Positions 16,959 to 25,571 of a stretch of DNA of 64,000 bases are shown here, in pieces. A model generated the notes under the pieces. That model searched no databases. It saw only the letters and a list, made by a program, of their open reading frames with translations, and was not told the DNA's origin. This stretch comes from PALSA-1006 sp041660815 (GTDB lineage Bacteria > Pseudomonadota > Gammaproteobacteria > Burkholderiales > Gallionellaceae): positions 194,843-258,842 of the forward strand of contig JBAZVN010000002.1 of assembly GCA_041660815.1 (NCBI GenBank), written 5' to 3'. Position numbers and translations under genes: made by a program. How positions within the stretch are numbered: position 1 is the stretch's first letter; each line of letters begins with the position of its first letter.

Positions 16959-18716
16959 TCAAGAATTTTTTTGTTTTTCGGCATCGTGCCATTCAAATTG
17001 AATGCGGTGCAGTTGCGCGTAAACCCCATTTTTTGCCAACAATTCACGATGGGTTCCGGTCTCGGCAATCTCACCTTTTTGCATCACGACAATAAGATCG
17101 GCTTTTTCGATCGTTGAAAGACGATGGGCGATAACCAAAGTGGTGCGTCCGCGCATGAGGGTTTCCAGCGCTTCTTGCACATAACGTTCCGATTCACTAT
17201 CCAAAGCAGATGTCGCTTCATCCAAAATCAACACCGGCGCGTCTTTAAGAATGGCGCGGGCAATCGCGAGGCGCTGACGCTGACCACCCGACAAGCGCAC
17301 ACCTTTTTCACCGACCAGTGTATTTAGGCCTTCTGGTAAATCATTAATAAATTCAATGGCATGCGCAGCCTTTGCAGCAGCGATAATTTCCGCCTCCGGC
17401 ACTTCACGCATCTGTCCGTAAGCAATATTGGCTGCAATAGTGTCATTAAACAGCACTACCTCCTGACTCACCAATGCAATATTGGCGCGCAAGCTGGATA
17501 AGGTCAGGTCGGATAAATCGTAGCCGTCCAGCAAGATTCGCCCGCTGCCGGGTAAATAAAAACGCGGTACCAAATTCGCCATGGTGCTTTTGCCACTTCC
17601 GGACGCGCCCACCAGGGCCACGGTTTTTCCCGCAGGAATATCCAGACAAATATCATTCAAGGCGAGCCGGTTATCAGATTGATACGAGATGCTGACATGA
17701 TCAAACACCAAATTTCCGCGTGCGCGGGCGATGCTGGATTTCCCGCTATCTATTTCACTGGCGGAATCAATTAATTCAAAAATACTTTCAGCCGCTGCCA
17801 GTCCGCGTTGCATAAATTCGCTTACGCTGGTTAAACGCTTTAACGGCGCGGTGAGCATTAACATGGCTGCCACAAACGACAGGAATCCGCCCACGCTGGA
17901 AATGTCACTTTGCGCCTTACCTATCGCCAGATAAATAACCAGCGACAAAGCCAGTGCGGCCACCATTTGCACCAGCGGCACATTGGCCACGCCGGCAGCC
18001 GCCTGTTTCATTTGGTGACGCCGCACCCAATTCACTTCTTCGTGGAAGCGCTCCTGCTCATAGCGCTGTCCGCCGAATAATTTAACCACCTTGTGCGCCG
18101 TCACTGCCTCCTCGATGACCTGCGTGATACTACCCATCGCCAACTGGGTGTCGCGGCTGGAACTGCGCAATCTTTTATTGATGGTATGAATCACAAACGC
18201 CACCAGAGGCGCCACGATCAGCGACAATAACGTAAGCTTCCAATCCAGATAAAACAACCAGCCCAGCAGGCCGAGAATAATGATCGAATCACGAATAGTG
18301 ATGGTCACCACGCTGGTGGCGGCGGCGGTGACGTTGGTTACATCGTAGGTAATTTTGGAAATTAATTTACCGGTGGCATTGTCATCATAGAAACGCGTGG
18401 GCAAGGAAATTAATTTGTTGAACATTTCATTGCGTAAATCCATCACCAGTTTATTGCCGACCCAATGAATTGCATAAGAGCCCAAAAAACTGGCCACGCC
18501 GCGCACGAAAAAAATCACTAAAATAAGAATCGGCGCCCAGTGCAATACCGCGTCATCTTTGTTTACAAATGTGCCATCCAGAAAAGGTTTAAGCAGGGCG
18601 GGGAGCATAGGCTCGGTCGCTGCCGATACGGCGATACCCAGAATGGAAACCGAAAATATTTTCCAGTAGGGTTTAACGTAACCCAGCAGACGCAGATAGA
18701 GCTGTGTATTGGTCAT
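16959..18716 (-). CDS. msbA: MsbA, lipid A flippase (ABC exporter)
   Basis: A 585-residue half-transporter. Six membrane helices occupy residues 20-320, followed by an ATPase domain with Walker A LVGASGSGKSTMANL, signature VRLSGGQRQRLAIARA and Walker B PVLILDEATSALD. It flips core-lipid A across the inner membrane, ahead of the Lpt machinery encoded at 8-10 kb. It lies downstream of the cobalamin genes on the same strand with a 70-bp gap. Confidence 0.93.
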   Translation of the reverse strand: MTNTQLYLRLLGYVKPYWKIFSVSILGIAVSAATEPMLPALLKPFLDGTFVNKDDAVLHWAPILILVIFFVRGVASFLGSYAIHWVGNKLVMDLRNEMFNKLISLPTRFYDDNATGKLISKITYDVTNVTAAATSVVTITIRDSIIILGLLGWLFYLDWKLTLLSLIVAPLVAFVIHTINKRLRSSSRDTQLAMGSITQVIEEAVTAHKVVKLFGGQRYEQERFHEEVNWVRRHQMKQAAAGVANVPLVQMVAALALSLVIYLAIGKAQSDISSVGGFLSFVAAMLMLTAPLKRLTSVSEFMQRGLAAAESIFELIDSASEIDSGKSSIARARGNLVFDHVSISYQSDNRLALNDICLDIPAGKTVALVGASGSGKSTMANLVPRFYLPGSGRILLDGYDLSDLTLSSLRANIALVSQEVVLFNDTIAANIAYGQMREVPEAEIIAAAKAAHAIEFINDLPEGLNTLVGEKGVRLSGGQRQRLAIARAILKDAPVLILDEATSALDSESERYVQEALETLMRGRTTLVIAHRLSTIEKADLIVVMQKGEIAETGTHRELLAKNGVYAQLHRIQFEWHDAEKQKNS

Positions 18717-18785
18717 GTTAGAAGCGCGCCCCCGGGATTATTGGGTGACGCGCTGTAAGAAGTAGAACGAAAGGAAATACAACAT

Positions 18786-19373
18786 TCAGGCAGCATGAGA
18801 ATCGCGCTGTGCCTTGTCTTTCAATAAAGTGTAGATAATTTGTGCGGCGACGGCACACGCGACATACAACAGCGCTACAAATACATATGAACCGAAATAT
18901 TGCGCGACGCGTGAAGTGTATTCCGCTGCACTCATTTCGGCATAGCGGCCCGAAAACAGGAAGAAGCTGGCATTGGAAATGACAAAAGCCGCTGCACTAG
19001 ACAGTGTGGCCGTGGCAATTACCGTCATCAAACTGGTTTTGCCCAAAGTGTGATGTGGGGCAATCCAGCGTCCGGCAAACCACATGACCGCATAAGCCAC
19101 GCCCAGAAACCCATACGCCGGCGTCACGCACCAATCACTGGCGCCCTGCAGTCCGATTGCGTAGTAATCAATCAGTGCCGCCTCCGCCAATAATGCCGCG
19201 AAGATCCATAAGGATTTATGAAATTTGGCCAGGTATAAACCGCCCAAAAAGAACACCGCAAGTGAAGCATCCGGCAGAGCCACCGAGGAACCAAAATGGT
19301 TAAAACGTGTGGCGGCCATCGCCAGCATCAAGCCGGCCATCATTCCCCATTGTCGATTTTGCATAGTATTCAT
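18786..19373 (-). CDS. btuM: BtuM-like solitary cobalamin transporter (ECF S-component type)
   Basis: A 195-residue protein with about six membrane helices. It lies directly behind btuB and a cobalamin riboswitch. Residues D69, C82 and Y87 (LIDY, DWCVTPAY) keep the spacing I remember for the cobalamin-contacting Asp, the cobalt-binding Cys and a Tyr of Thiobacillus denitrificans BtuM, and a His lies at residue 26. BtuM works without the ECF ATPase module to bring B12 across the inner membrane. The ribosome site aaggaggt stands just ahead of the start. No btuC, btuD or btuF is present, which fits replacement by BtuM. Confidence 0.78.
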   Translation of the reverse strand: MNTMQNRQWGMMAGLMLAMAATRFNHFGSSVALPDASLAVFFLGGLYLAKFHKSLWIFAALLAEAALIDYYAIGLQGASDWCVTPAYGFLGVAYAVMWFAGRWIAPHHTLGKTSLMTVIATATLSSAAAFVISNASFFLFSGRYAEMSAAEYTSRVAQYFGSYVFVALLYVACAVAAQIIYTLLKDKAQRDSHAA

Positions 19374-19476
19374 ATAACCTCCTTAGTAGTTATTGCCGTT
19401 ATTTGACGGCAACTTTAACAGAAAAAAAGGCCGGGCACACACGCAACGCAAGGTAAATTTGTTCCCGGAAAAATCG

Positions 19477-19506
19477 TAGGGTGGGCAGAAAATCCTGCCC
19501 ACCCTA
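19477..19506 (-). terminator. 12-bp hairpin after btuB
   Basis: tagggtgggcag and its exact complement pair around a 6-base loop (19477-19506), about 40 bp past the btuB stop. On the minus strand it is followed by cgattttt, a weak T-run. It may be a partial terminator or a stabilising hairpin between btuB and btuM; the sequence also resembles common intergenic REP-like hairpins. Confidence 0.55.
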
Positions 19507-19544
19507 TTTATTTAGCCTTGCAAAAGTGTGCTCAGCCCGGGCAC

Positions 19545-21374
19545 TTATTGGTAACTTACCCCGATAAAAACAGAACGTCCCAGTGTGTTGTAGCCATGTG
19601 CCAGCATGTAATCCTGATTGAGCAGATTCTCCGCGCGCAAATTCACATTGATATGCTTATCCCAAGTGTAATTCAGGCTGGCATTAACCAGGTTGTAAGC
19701 GGGCAACGTAGTGCGCGTGAACGTGTTGATATCATAATCTTCGCGTGTGCCGTTATGTTGCCATTCGCCACCCAGTTTCCATGCGCCCATTTGCTGGGTC
19801 ACTGAAACATTGGAAAATAATTTGGCGCGACGCAACAGCGATAATCCGGTTTGCTCATCACGGGGATCTTGGCGAGTAAGGGCAGCCTTTATTGCGGTCT
19901 GCTCCAGTTGCACAGCATAGCTTGCTTCAACGCCATTAATTCGGGAGGAATTCAGATTTTGCAATGTCCAGGTATTATCTGCTGCAATTAAGTCGCTGAT
20001 TTTATTGTCAAAATATATGATATCGAATTGCTGTTGTTGCCGGGCGTAATGTACAGCGACTTCCTTATTGATGGATTTTTCAGGCTGCAGATTGTCATTG
20101 GCTCCCCAACCTGCAGGTGCAAATAAATCGTTAAATGTGGGTGCTTTATACGCGGTGCTGAGATTGGCGGAAAAACGCCATGCTTCACTGATTTCAATCC
20201 CATAACCCAGCAAGCCGGTATTGGCATTTCCAAAATCCGAATAGCGATCATGCCGGACATTTACTTGCACTTGCTGAATACCATAATTGCCGGTGTAGCC
20301 AGCCAACAATGAATTCACTTGGCGGGCGGTTTTCGTATACGCATTGTTACTGCTTATATGCTGATCAAGGCGCTCAACACCCAGCAGTACTGTGCTACTT
20401 GAATTCAACGCCAGCGTATTTTGCCAGGCTAATTGATTGCTTGTAGAACTAAGGCTGCTATTGCTAATGCCATTAGTCGCACTTTGCAAATCATCCAGCC
20501 CCTGAGAAAGATTTAGCCTGCTATGCCAAGAGCTGGCCAATTGATTTTCAGAGCCGATAGAAATTTTTTGAAGCTTGGATTTTGAAGTGTCGATATCTGT
20601 TGCCGATACACCCCAACCATATTTGTCATATTGAATTTTTCCTTCGCTTGTATACGCGGTTGCGAACAGGTTATGACCTTCACCCAAGGTTTGTTTGATA
20701 TTTGCGGAAAGGCTCAAATTGTCATAACCATCAGCATCGGGATTGGCGGTATCGACCAGACCCGCATTAATTGCCGATACTCCATCCGTCATAAACTTGG
20801 CAACTTGCACATTAAATGAAGTATTCGCTAATTCTCCCCCGTAACCGGCTGAAACACGTTTGGTGTTTTGTGATCCGATGCCCCCGCTTACGTTAAATGC
20901 CGGTACACCTTTGCCGCGTCTGGTGAAAATTTGAATCACTCCGCCAATGGCCTCCGAGCCATACAAACTGCTCACATTGCCGCGCACCACTTCGATGCGT
21001 TCAATCTGATCCAGCATAATCTGGTCGATGGCAGTAGCTCCCGAGGTTGCGGAGTTAATCCGCACACCATCCAATAACACCAAGGTATGACTGGAATTAG
21101 TACCGCGCATAAAAAGGCTGCTTTGTTTGCCGATCCCGCCGCTTTGATAGATTTCAACACCGGCCAAATTTTTCAGCAAGGCGGGTACATCCACTGCCTG
21201 AGAATTTTGAATGTCCTGCTGATTCACAACCGTGGTATCTACAAGAGATCGTTTTAATGGCCGGGCAACGCGAGTTGCCGTGATCACCACTTCATCGATT
21301 GATTCTATTGATTCTGCCAGCGCAATAGGTGAAGCCGCACATAGCAGTGCGGCAATTAGATATTTTTGTTTCAT
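19545..21374 (-). CDS. btuB: BtuB-type TonB-dependent cobalamin receptor
   Basis: A 609-residue outer-membrane receptor. A signal peptide (residues 1-20, ending PIALA) and TonB box (IDEVVITATR) precede the plug domain with LKNLAGVEIYQ, SLFMRGTNSSHTLVLLDGVRI and IERIEVVRGNVSSLYGSEAIGGVIQIFTR. A 22-strand barrel follows, ending in YMLAHGYNTLGRSVFIGVSYQ. Assignment to cobalamin rests on the riboswitch upstream and btuM downstream. I used the ATG at 21374; a start at 21476 would add 34 residues lacking export-signal shape. Confidence 0.93.
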   Translation of the reverse strand: MKQKYLIAALLCAASPIALAESIESIDEVVITATRVARPLKRSLVDTTVVNQQDIQNSQAVDVPALLKNLAGVEIYQSGGIGKQSSLFMRGTNSSHTLVLLDGVRINSATSGATAIDQIMLDQIERIEVVRGNVSSLYGSEAIGGVIQIFTRRGKGVPAFNVSGGIGSQNTKRVSAGYGGELANTSFNVQVAKFMTDGVSAINAGLVDTANPDADGYDNLSLSANIKQTLGEGHNLFATAYTSEGKIQYDKYGWGVSATDIDTSKSKLQKISIGSENQLASSWHSRLNLSQGLDDLQSATNGISNSSLSSTSNQLAWQNTLALNSSSTVLLGVERLDQHISSNNAYTKTARQVNSLLAGYTGNYGIQQVQVNVRHDRYSDFGNANTGLLGYGIEISEAWRFSANLSTAYKAPTFNDLFAPAGWGANDNLQPEKSINKEVAVHYARQQQQFDIIYFDNKISDLIAADNTWTLQNLNSSRINGVEASYAVQLEQTAIKAALTRQDPRDEQTGLSLLRRAKLFSNVSVTQQMGAWKLGGEWQHNGTREDYDINTFTRTTLPAYNLVNASLNYTWDKHINVNLRAENLLNQDYMLAHGYNTLGRSVFIGVSYQ

Positions 21375-21517
21375 TTGAATTTCCCGAATAAATCCCAAGC
21401 GTCCCCGTTGGAATATTAATAAAATCAGGAGAATAGGGCGGGTGAGAAGCCGGGCGCAAACGGAAAGGACGTTCACAAGCTTGGATGCGCGCCACCCGCA
21501 GCATCTCCTGTACGTTT

Positions 21518-21657
21518 GGGCATCGCAAAAAAATAATTTTCGAAGCTAGGCAAGGCGCGAATAAAAAATGACGACGAGGCATACAGAAAATATGTGAGAA
21601 GTCATTTATTACGAGCAACGCAGCATAGCGATGAAAATTTGATTTTTTGAGGTGCCC
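21518..21657 (-). repeat. 140-bp palindromic element, copy between riboswitch and btuB
   Basis: Runs from gggcatcgcaaaaaaataat to attttttgaggtgccc. The ends form imperfect inverted repeats starting GGGC, and the interior carries gaagctaggcaaggcgcg and gagcaacgcagc plus a central imperfect stem (ataaaaaatgac / gtcatttatt). Its length equals that of the copy at 34941. It contains no reading frame of note. It begins about three bases past the cobalamin aptamer and fills most of the leader before btuB. Confidence 0.75.
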
Positions 21658-21660
21658 AAT

Positions 21661-21830
21661 ACTTTCAGGCCGGTATCCGGGCTCACAAGTCTTGATTTGC
21701 CGCCTTCCCATGATTGCTCACAGTGGCCTAATGACAAACCCACACTTGCTTACCGTTGCGGGGGCAGCACAGGTATTAAACCTGTTTCCCGTTTAACTAG
21801 GTAACATACGTCATCCAGCACCTTAAAGCG
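21661..21830 (-). promoter_or_regulatory. Cobalamin riboswitch upstream of btuB
   Basis: On the minus strand the conserved blocks appear in order: GGTGCTGGATGACG, gttaaacgggaaacaggt, CTGCCCCCGCAACGGTAAGC, GCCACTG, ATGGGAAGGCGGC and the B12 box AGCCCGGATACCGGCC. It represses btuB (and probably btuM) when cobalamin is abundant. The expression platform between the aptamer and the gene is occupied by the 140-bp palindromic element. Confidence 0.93.
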
Positions 21831-21939
21831 GCGCGCATTGTAGCAGAGCGCAAGCCTTGTTATGATGTTTAGCAAAGCACATGTAAAACCCCCCGTTACC
21901 ATTTGACTAAATAAGATTTTTTAATCTATAGTGTGAACT

Positions 21940-22140
21940 ATGCAAAACGAACTAAACATTTTAGAAACAAAACTCGACCAACTGGTGGAACTCACCAAAC
22001 GCTTGCGCGGAGAGAACCACCAACTCCGCCAAGAACTCGCTGAAGCCCAAAGTCAGGCACGTCACAGTGACGATAAAGTCAAGCAGGCTAAAATTCGCCT
22101 GGAACAAATTCTCGCTAAACTTCCCGAAGAAACTATATGA
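21940..22140 (+). CDS. ZapB-like coiled-coil protein (TIGR02449 type)
   Basis: A 66-residue protein that is coiled coil almost throughout (ILETKLDQLVELTKRLRGEN, then QELAEAQSQ). It overlaps zapA by 4 bp, the placement of the TIGR02449 family in beta- and gammaproteobacteria. It resembles ZapB in size and structure and may act with ZapA at the FtsZ ring; that role is inferred from position. Confidence 0.8.
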   Translation: MQNELNILETKLDQLVELTKRLRGENHQLRQELAEAQSQARHSDDKVKQAKIRLEQILAKLPEETI

Positions 22141-22451
22141 GCGGCAATAAAGTAAATACTCTGGATATTAAAATTCTGGATCGCGAGTTTCGCGTTGCCT
22201 GCCCGGAAGATGAAAAAGTAGAGTTACTGCAAGCAGTTGAATACATTGATAAAAAAATGTGCGAGATTCGTGATGCAGGGAAAATTAACTCGGTGGAGCG
22301 AATTGCCATCATGGCGGGATTGAATATCGCCCACGAATTACTCACCACCCGTGTCGGTGGGGGTATTGATCTGGGCGATTACAAGCGTAGAATGCAAAGC
22401 ATGCAGCAGAAGGTTGATGCTGCTTTACTGGAACAGGATAAATTATTTTAA
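22137..22451 (+). CDS. zapA: ZapA, cell division protein
   Basis: A 104-residue ZapA with NTLDIKILDREFRVACPEDE, then VEYIDKKMCEIRDAGKI and RIAIMAGLNIAHELL, followed by a C-terminal coiled coil. ZapA bundles FtsZ filaments at mid-cell. The 6S RNA gene follows within 60 bp, the standard zapA-ssrS arrangement. Confidence 0.93.
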   Translation: MSGNKVNTLDIKILDREFRVACPEDEKVELLQAVEYIDKKMCEIRDAGKINSVERIAIMAGLNIAHELLTTRVGGGIDLGDYKRRMQSMQQKVDAALLEQDKLF

Positions 22452-22510
22452 AGAGGCAATGCCCATTTGACTAACCCGGCAAAATACGCCGTTAAGTCAT
22501 TGCATATAGG

Positions 22511-22690
22511 TTTGCCCCCTGCGGTGTTCGTCAGACTCATAATTCTTTGAACCAATAAGCGATTGCTTAGGTTGCGACCCACACAGTTACTGTTGCGAGC
22601 GTCCCCTGCGGATGCACCTGATGTAACCGGGAACCGACCCTCTTGAACCCAGGTTCAAGACATTGAGTCAACGGCACAGGCGGGGGACTT
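22511..22690 (+). ncRNA. ssrS: 6S RNA
   Basis: Located directly after zapA. The ends pair as a long closing stem (TTGCCCCCTGCGGTGTTCG against the CAGGCGGGGGA end). The interior carries the open-bubble flanks GAGCGTCCCCTGCGGATGC and the late hairpin CTTGAACCCAGGTTCAAG typical of proteobacterial 6S RNA. It sequesters sigma-70 RNA polymerase in stationary phase. A strong terminator follows. Confidence 0.88.
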
Positions 22691-22695
22691 TATTC

Positions 22696-22726
22696 AGTGC
22701 GACCTTTACGGGTCGCACTTTTTATT
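22696..22726 (+). terminator. Intrinsic terminator after 6S RNA
   Basis: A 9-bp stem, agtgcgacc/ggtcgcact (22696-22719), is followed by TTTTTATTTAT. It separates the 6S RNA from the EVE-domain gene that starts 15 bp later. Confidence 0.9.
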
Positions 22727-22740
22727 TATAGAAAGTAAAC

Positions 22741-23205
22741 ATGCGCTACTGGCTAATGAAATCCGAACCATCCGATGTGAGCATCGATGATCTTGCCGCT
22801 TTACCCAATCAAACGGTTGCTTGGTATGGCGTGCGCAATTATCAGGCGCGCAATTTCATGCGCAATCAAATGGGCATCGATGATGGGGTGATGTTTTATC
22901 ACTCTAATTGCAAAGTGCCGGGTATCGCCGGTATTGCCAAGGTCAGTGCGCTTGCTTATCCCGATGCCACGCAGTTTGATGTCAAAAGTAAATACTTCGA
23001 TCCTAAAGCAACGCCGGAGCAACCACGCTGGTTTAATGTTGATGTGCAATTGGTAAAAAAAGTGGCCTTGATTCCGTTGGATGAGCTGCGCCAACATCCG
23101 CAACTTGCCGCCATGCGTACTTTGCAGCGCGGCAATCGTCTTTCCATTACCCCGCTCGATCCAAGTGAATGGACTTATATTATTGAGAATTTGGTGCGCG
23201 ATTAA
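22741..23205 (+). CDS. EVE-domain protein (thymocyte nuclear protein 1-like)
   Basis: A 154-residue EVE/PUA-like protein. It has the family start YWLMKSEPSDVSIDDL, then WYGVRNYQARNFMR and DGVMFYHSNCKVPGIAGIAKV, and ends ITPLDPSEWTYII. EVE domains bind modified nucleotides in DNA or RNA; the target here is unknown. It takes the place downstream of 6S RNA that ygfA often occupies, and overlaps the next gene by one base. Confidence 0.9.
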   Translation: MRYWLMKSEPSDVSIDDLAALPNQTVAWYGVRNYQARNFMRNQMGIDDGVMFYHSNCKVPGIAGIAKVSALAYPDATQFDVKSKYFDPKATPEQPRWFNVDVQLVKKVALIPLDELRQHPQLAAMRTLQRGNRLSITPLDPSEWTYIIENLVRD

Positions 23206-24002
23206 TGGAATGGATGGTTGCGTATTTGATGCTGGGCGCAATTGCCGGATTTTTAGGCGGAATGTTTGGTATTGGCGGGGGCACGGTATTGGTTCCCATC
23301 CTGCTGATGTTATTTGAAGCGCAGCATTTCAATCCCGAAAATGCCATGCATTTGGCGCTGGGCAGCGCTATGTCGGTAATCATTTTTACCGCGCTGGCGA
23401 GTACGCGAAAACATCATCAACTTGGCGCGGTAAATTGGCGTGTCGTGTTCGGCATCAGTCCGGGGATTTTTCTGGGAACAGCGCTGGGTGCGTTTTTTGC
23501 CGCCCGCTTTTCCACGAACTTTTTGACTATATTTTTCAGTCTATTTTTAGTGTTTGCCGCGACGCAAATTCTGCTGGATATCCGTCCGCATGCCGCGCGC
23601 CAACTTCCCGGATTTTCCGGGTTAACGCTGGTAGGAACCTTCACCGGCTGGCTCAGCACCCTGGTTTCCGTGGGGGGCGGCACGATTACCGTGCCCTTCT
23701 TAATCTGGTGTAATTTGTCGTTACGCAATGCGATCGGCACGGCTTCTGCTATCGGCTTTCCGATCTCGGTGGGCGGCACTTTGGGCTATATCTTTACGGG
23801 TTTGCATAGCGCCGGTTTGCCGCAGCCAAGTCTGGGCTATGTGTATTTACCCGCCATGTTGGGGTGTGCCGCCGCCAGCGTGATTACGGCACCCATGGGA
23901 GCCAAAGCCGCACACCGAATCAATGTAGCGTTGTTGCGAAAAATCTTTGCGGTGATGTTATTGGGCTTGGCGATTAAGATGCTTTTTAAAGTGCTGGTTT
24001 AA
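23205..24002 (+). CDS. TauE/SafE-family sulfite exporter-like permease
   Basis: A 265-residue membrane protein with about eight helices. Two repeats of the family motif are visible: GAIAGFLGGMFGIGGGTVLVPIL near residue 10 and LVSVGGGTITVPFLIW near residue 150. The family exports sulfite, sulfoacetate or related organic anions. Substrate cannot be deduced here. It is convergent with ftsX. Confidence 0.88.
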   Translation: MEWMVAYLMLGAIAGFLGGMFGIGGGTVLVPILLMLFEAQHFNPENAMHLALGSAMSVIIFTALASTRKHHQLGAVNWRVVFGISPGIFLGTALGAFFAARFSTNFLTIFFSLFLVFAATQILLDIRPHAARQLPGFSGLTLVGTFTGWLSTLVSVGGGTITVPFLIWCNLSLRNAIGTASAIGFPISVGGTLGYIFTGLHSAGLPQPSLGYVYLPAMLGCAAASVITAPMGAKAAHRINVALLRKIFAVMLLGLAIKMLFKVLV

Positions 24003-24012
24003 TCCAGCTGAC

Positions 24013-24921
24013 TCACTTGGGTTCAATTTGCGACAGATGCTGCGAGACTGAAAACCACGCACCCAGCCAGCCCAGATAGGATGAAAATAGTAGCAAAGTG
24101 AAACTATCGCCGAGCGAAAGATGCTTAAGGCTAAAACTGCTTGCGTACAACTGTGCGAGTCCCGCCAGACTGTAGTTTAACAACGCCAAACTGCTTGCGA
24201 TAATTAACCAGGCAGCGGCGCCACCCAGCAGGCCTTGCACTAATCCGAAATATAAAAACGGACGGCGAATAAAGCCATTGGTCGCACCGATTAACTTGGA
24301 GACTTCAATCTCATCGCGCTGCGTCAAAATTTGTAAGCGAATCGTATTGAAGGTAATGGCAACCAGGGCAAAACTCAACATGACCGCTAAAATTAACACT
24401 GCCATGCGCGCAAATTTTAGCAAGGCCTCCAGCTTGTGTGCCCATGCTGAATCCATTTGCACATGCTCGAATTGACTCCACGATTTTAGATCATCGCGCA
24501 GTAATTCCAGCTTTTGCGCATCCAGCGCAAGCGGATAAATAATAAACGCATCAGGCAAAGGATTCTGCGTCAAACCTCCGATCACATCGGCTAATCCGGT
24601 ACTTTGCTGCAACTGCTTCAGGGCCAAATCACGCGGTACAAATTCGATGTGATCTATCGCGGCATGCTCTTTTAAACGTCGGGCCACTTTGGCAATTTCT
24701 TCCTGATTTGTACCCAGTTCAACAAAGGCACTTATTTGCGGCGTACCGGCAAGTTGATCCGCTAATCCCTGCACATTTTTTAACAGCACATAGCCGCCGA
24801 TGGGCAGACTCAACGCAATGCCGATCACCAGAATATTCAGCAAGCTGCTGACCGGGGTTTGCAGCAAACGCCGCAACGTAAATTTGATCACTTGTAGATG
24901 TTGAATGATTGCGTTTTTCAT
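24013..24921 (-). CDS. ftsX: FtsX, cell division ABC permease
   Basis: A 302-residue protein with one N-terminal membrane helix, a large periplasmic loop (about residues 50-165) and three C-terminal helices, with IRLQILTQRDEIEVSKLIGAT marking the FtsX/MacB core. With FtsE it activates periplasmic murein hydrolases at the septum. It overlaps ftsE by 4 bp in the ftsY-ftsE-ftsX operon. Confidence 0.95.
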   Translation of the reverse strand: MKNAIIQHLQVIKFTLRRLLQTPVSSLLNILVIGIALSLPIGGYVLLKNVQGLADQLAGTPQISAFVELGTNQEEIAKVARRLKEHAAIDHIEFVPRDLALKQLQQSTGLADVIGGLTQNPLPDAFIIYPLALDAQKLELLRDDLKSWSQFEHVQMDSAWAHKLEALLKFARMAVLILAVMLSFALVAITFNTIRLQILTQRDEIEVSKLIGATNGFIRRPFLYFGLVQGLLGGAAAWLIIASSLALLNYSLAGLAQLYASSFSLKHLSLGDSFTLLLFSSYLGWLGAWFSVSQHLSQIEPK

Positions 24922-25571
24922 ACTTTTAGCTCCCCGTGTTGCAGATGCAAAATGCGTGCGGGAAATTTCTGCAGCATGGTTTCATCATGGGTGGAGATCA
25001 GCAGGGTCACGCCCACCTGATGAAAGGATTTAAATATCTCCATGATTTCATTGGAGTATTCTGAGTCCAGATTGCCGGTGGGTTCGTCGGCCAGCAATAC
25101 AGTGGGACGATTTACGATGGCCCGCGCGATACACAAGCGCTGCTGTTCGCCGCCGGACAGGGCAATAGGATTGGACTTTTCGCGTTTAAGCAGGCCCACT
25201 TTATCCAGCGCAGCATGTACCCGTTTGGTGCTTTCACGGTGATCGAAACCGCAAATTTGCAAGGGCAGCATCACATTTTCGAACACGTTCCGGTCAAACA
25301 GTAACTTGTGATCTTGAAATATCAGCCCCAGATTACGACGCAAATAGGGAAGGGCTGCGCTTTTAAGCGTTTTGATATTTTGTCCTTTTACCAGCACGCT
25401 GCCGCTGGTGGGGCGCTCGATGGCGGCGATTAATTTAAGTAAAGTGCTTTTACCGGCGCCGGAATGTCCGGTTAAAAACACCATTTCTCCGGCGGCAATT
25501 TCAAAGCTTAAATTTTTTAACGCCTCGTATCCGCCTTGGTAGCGCTTGTATACCTGATTGAATTTAATCAT
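24918..25571 (-). CDS. ftsE: FtsE, cell division ABC ATPase
   Basis: A 217-residue ABC ATPase with Walker A LTGHSGAGKSTLLKL, signature ALSGGEQQRLCIARA and Walker B VLLADEPTGNLD. It partners FtsX. I used the ATG at 25571 (MIKFNQVYKRYQGG), which overlaps the ftsY stop by 8 bp; the upstream ATG at 25640 lies inside ftsY and adds no family sequence. Confidence 0.95.
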   Translation of the reverse strand: MIKFNQVYKRYQGGYEALKNLSFEIAAGEMVFLTGHSGAGKSTLLKLIAAIERPTSGSVLVKGQNIKTLKSAALPYLRRNLGLIFQDHKLLFDRNVFENVMLPLQICGFDHRESTKRVHAALDKVGLLKREKSNPIALSGGEQQRLCIARAIVNRPTVLLADEPTGNLDSEYSNEIMEIFKSFHQVGVTLLISTHDETMLQKFPARILHLQHGELKV

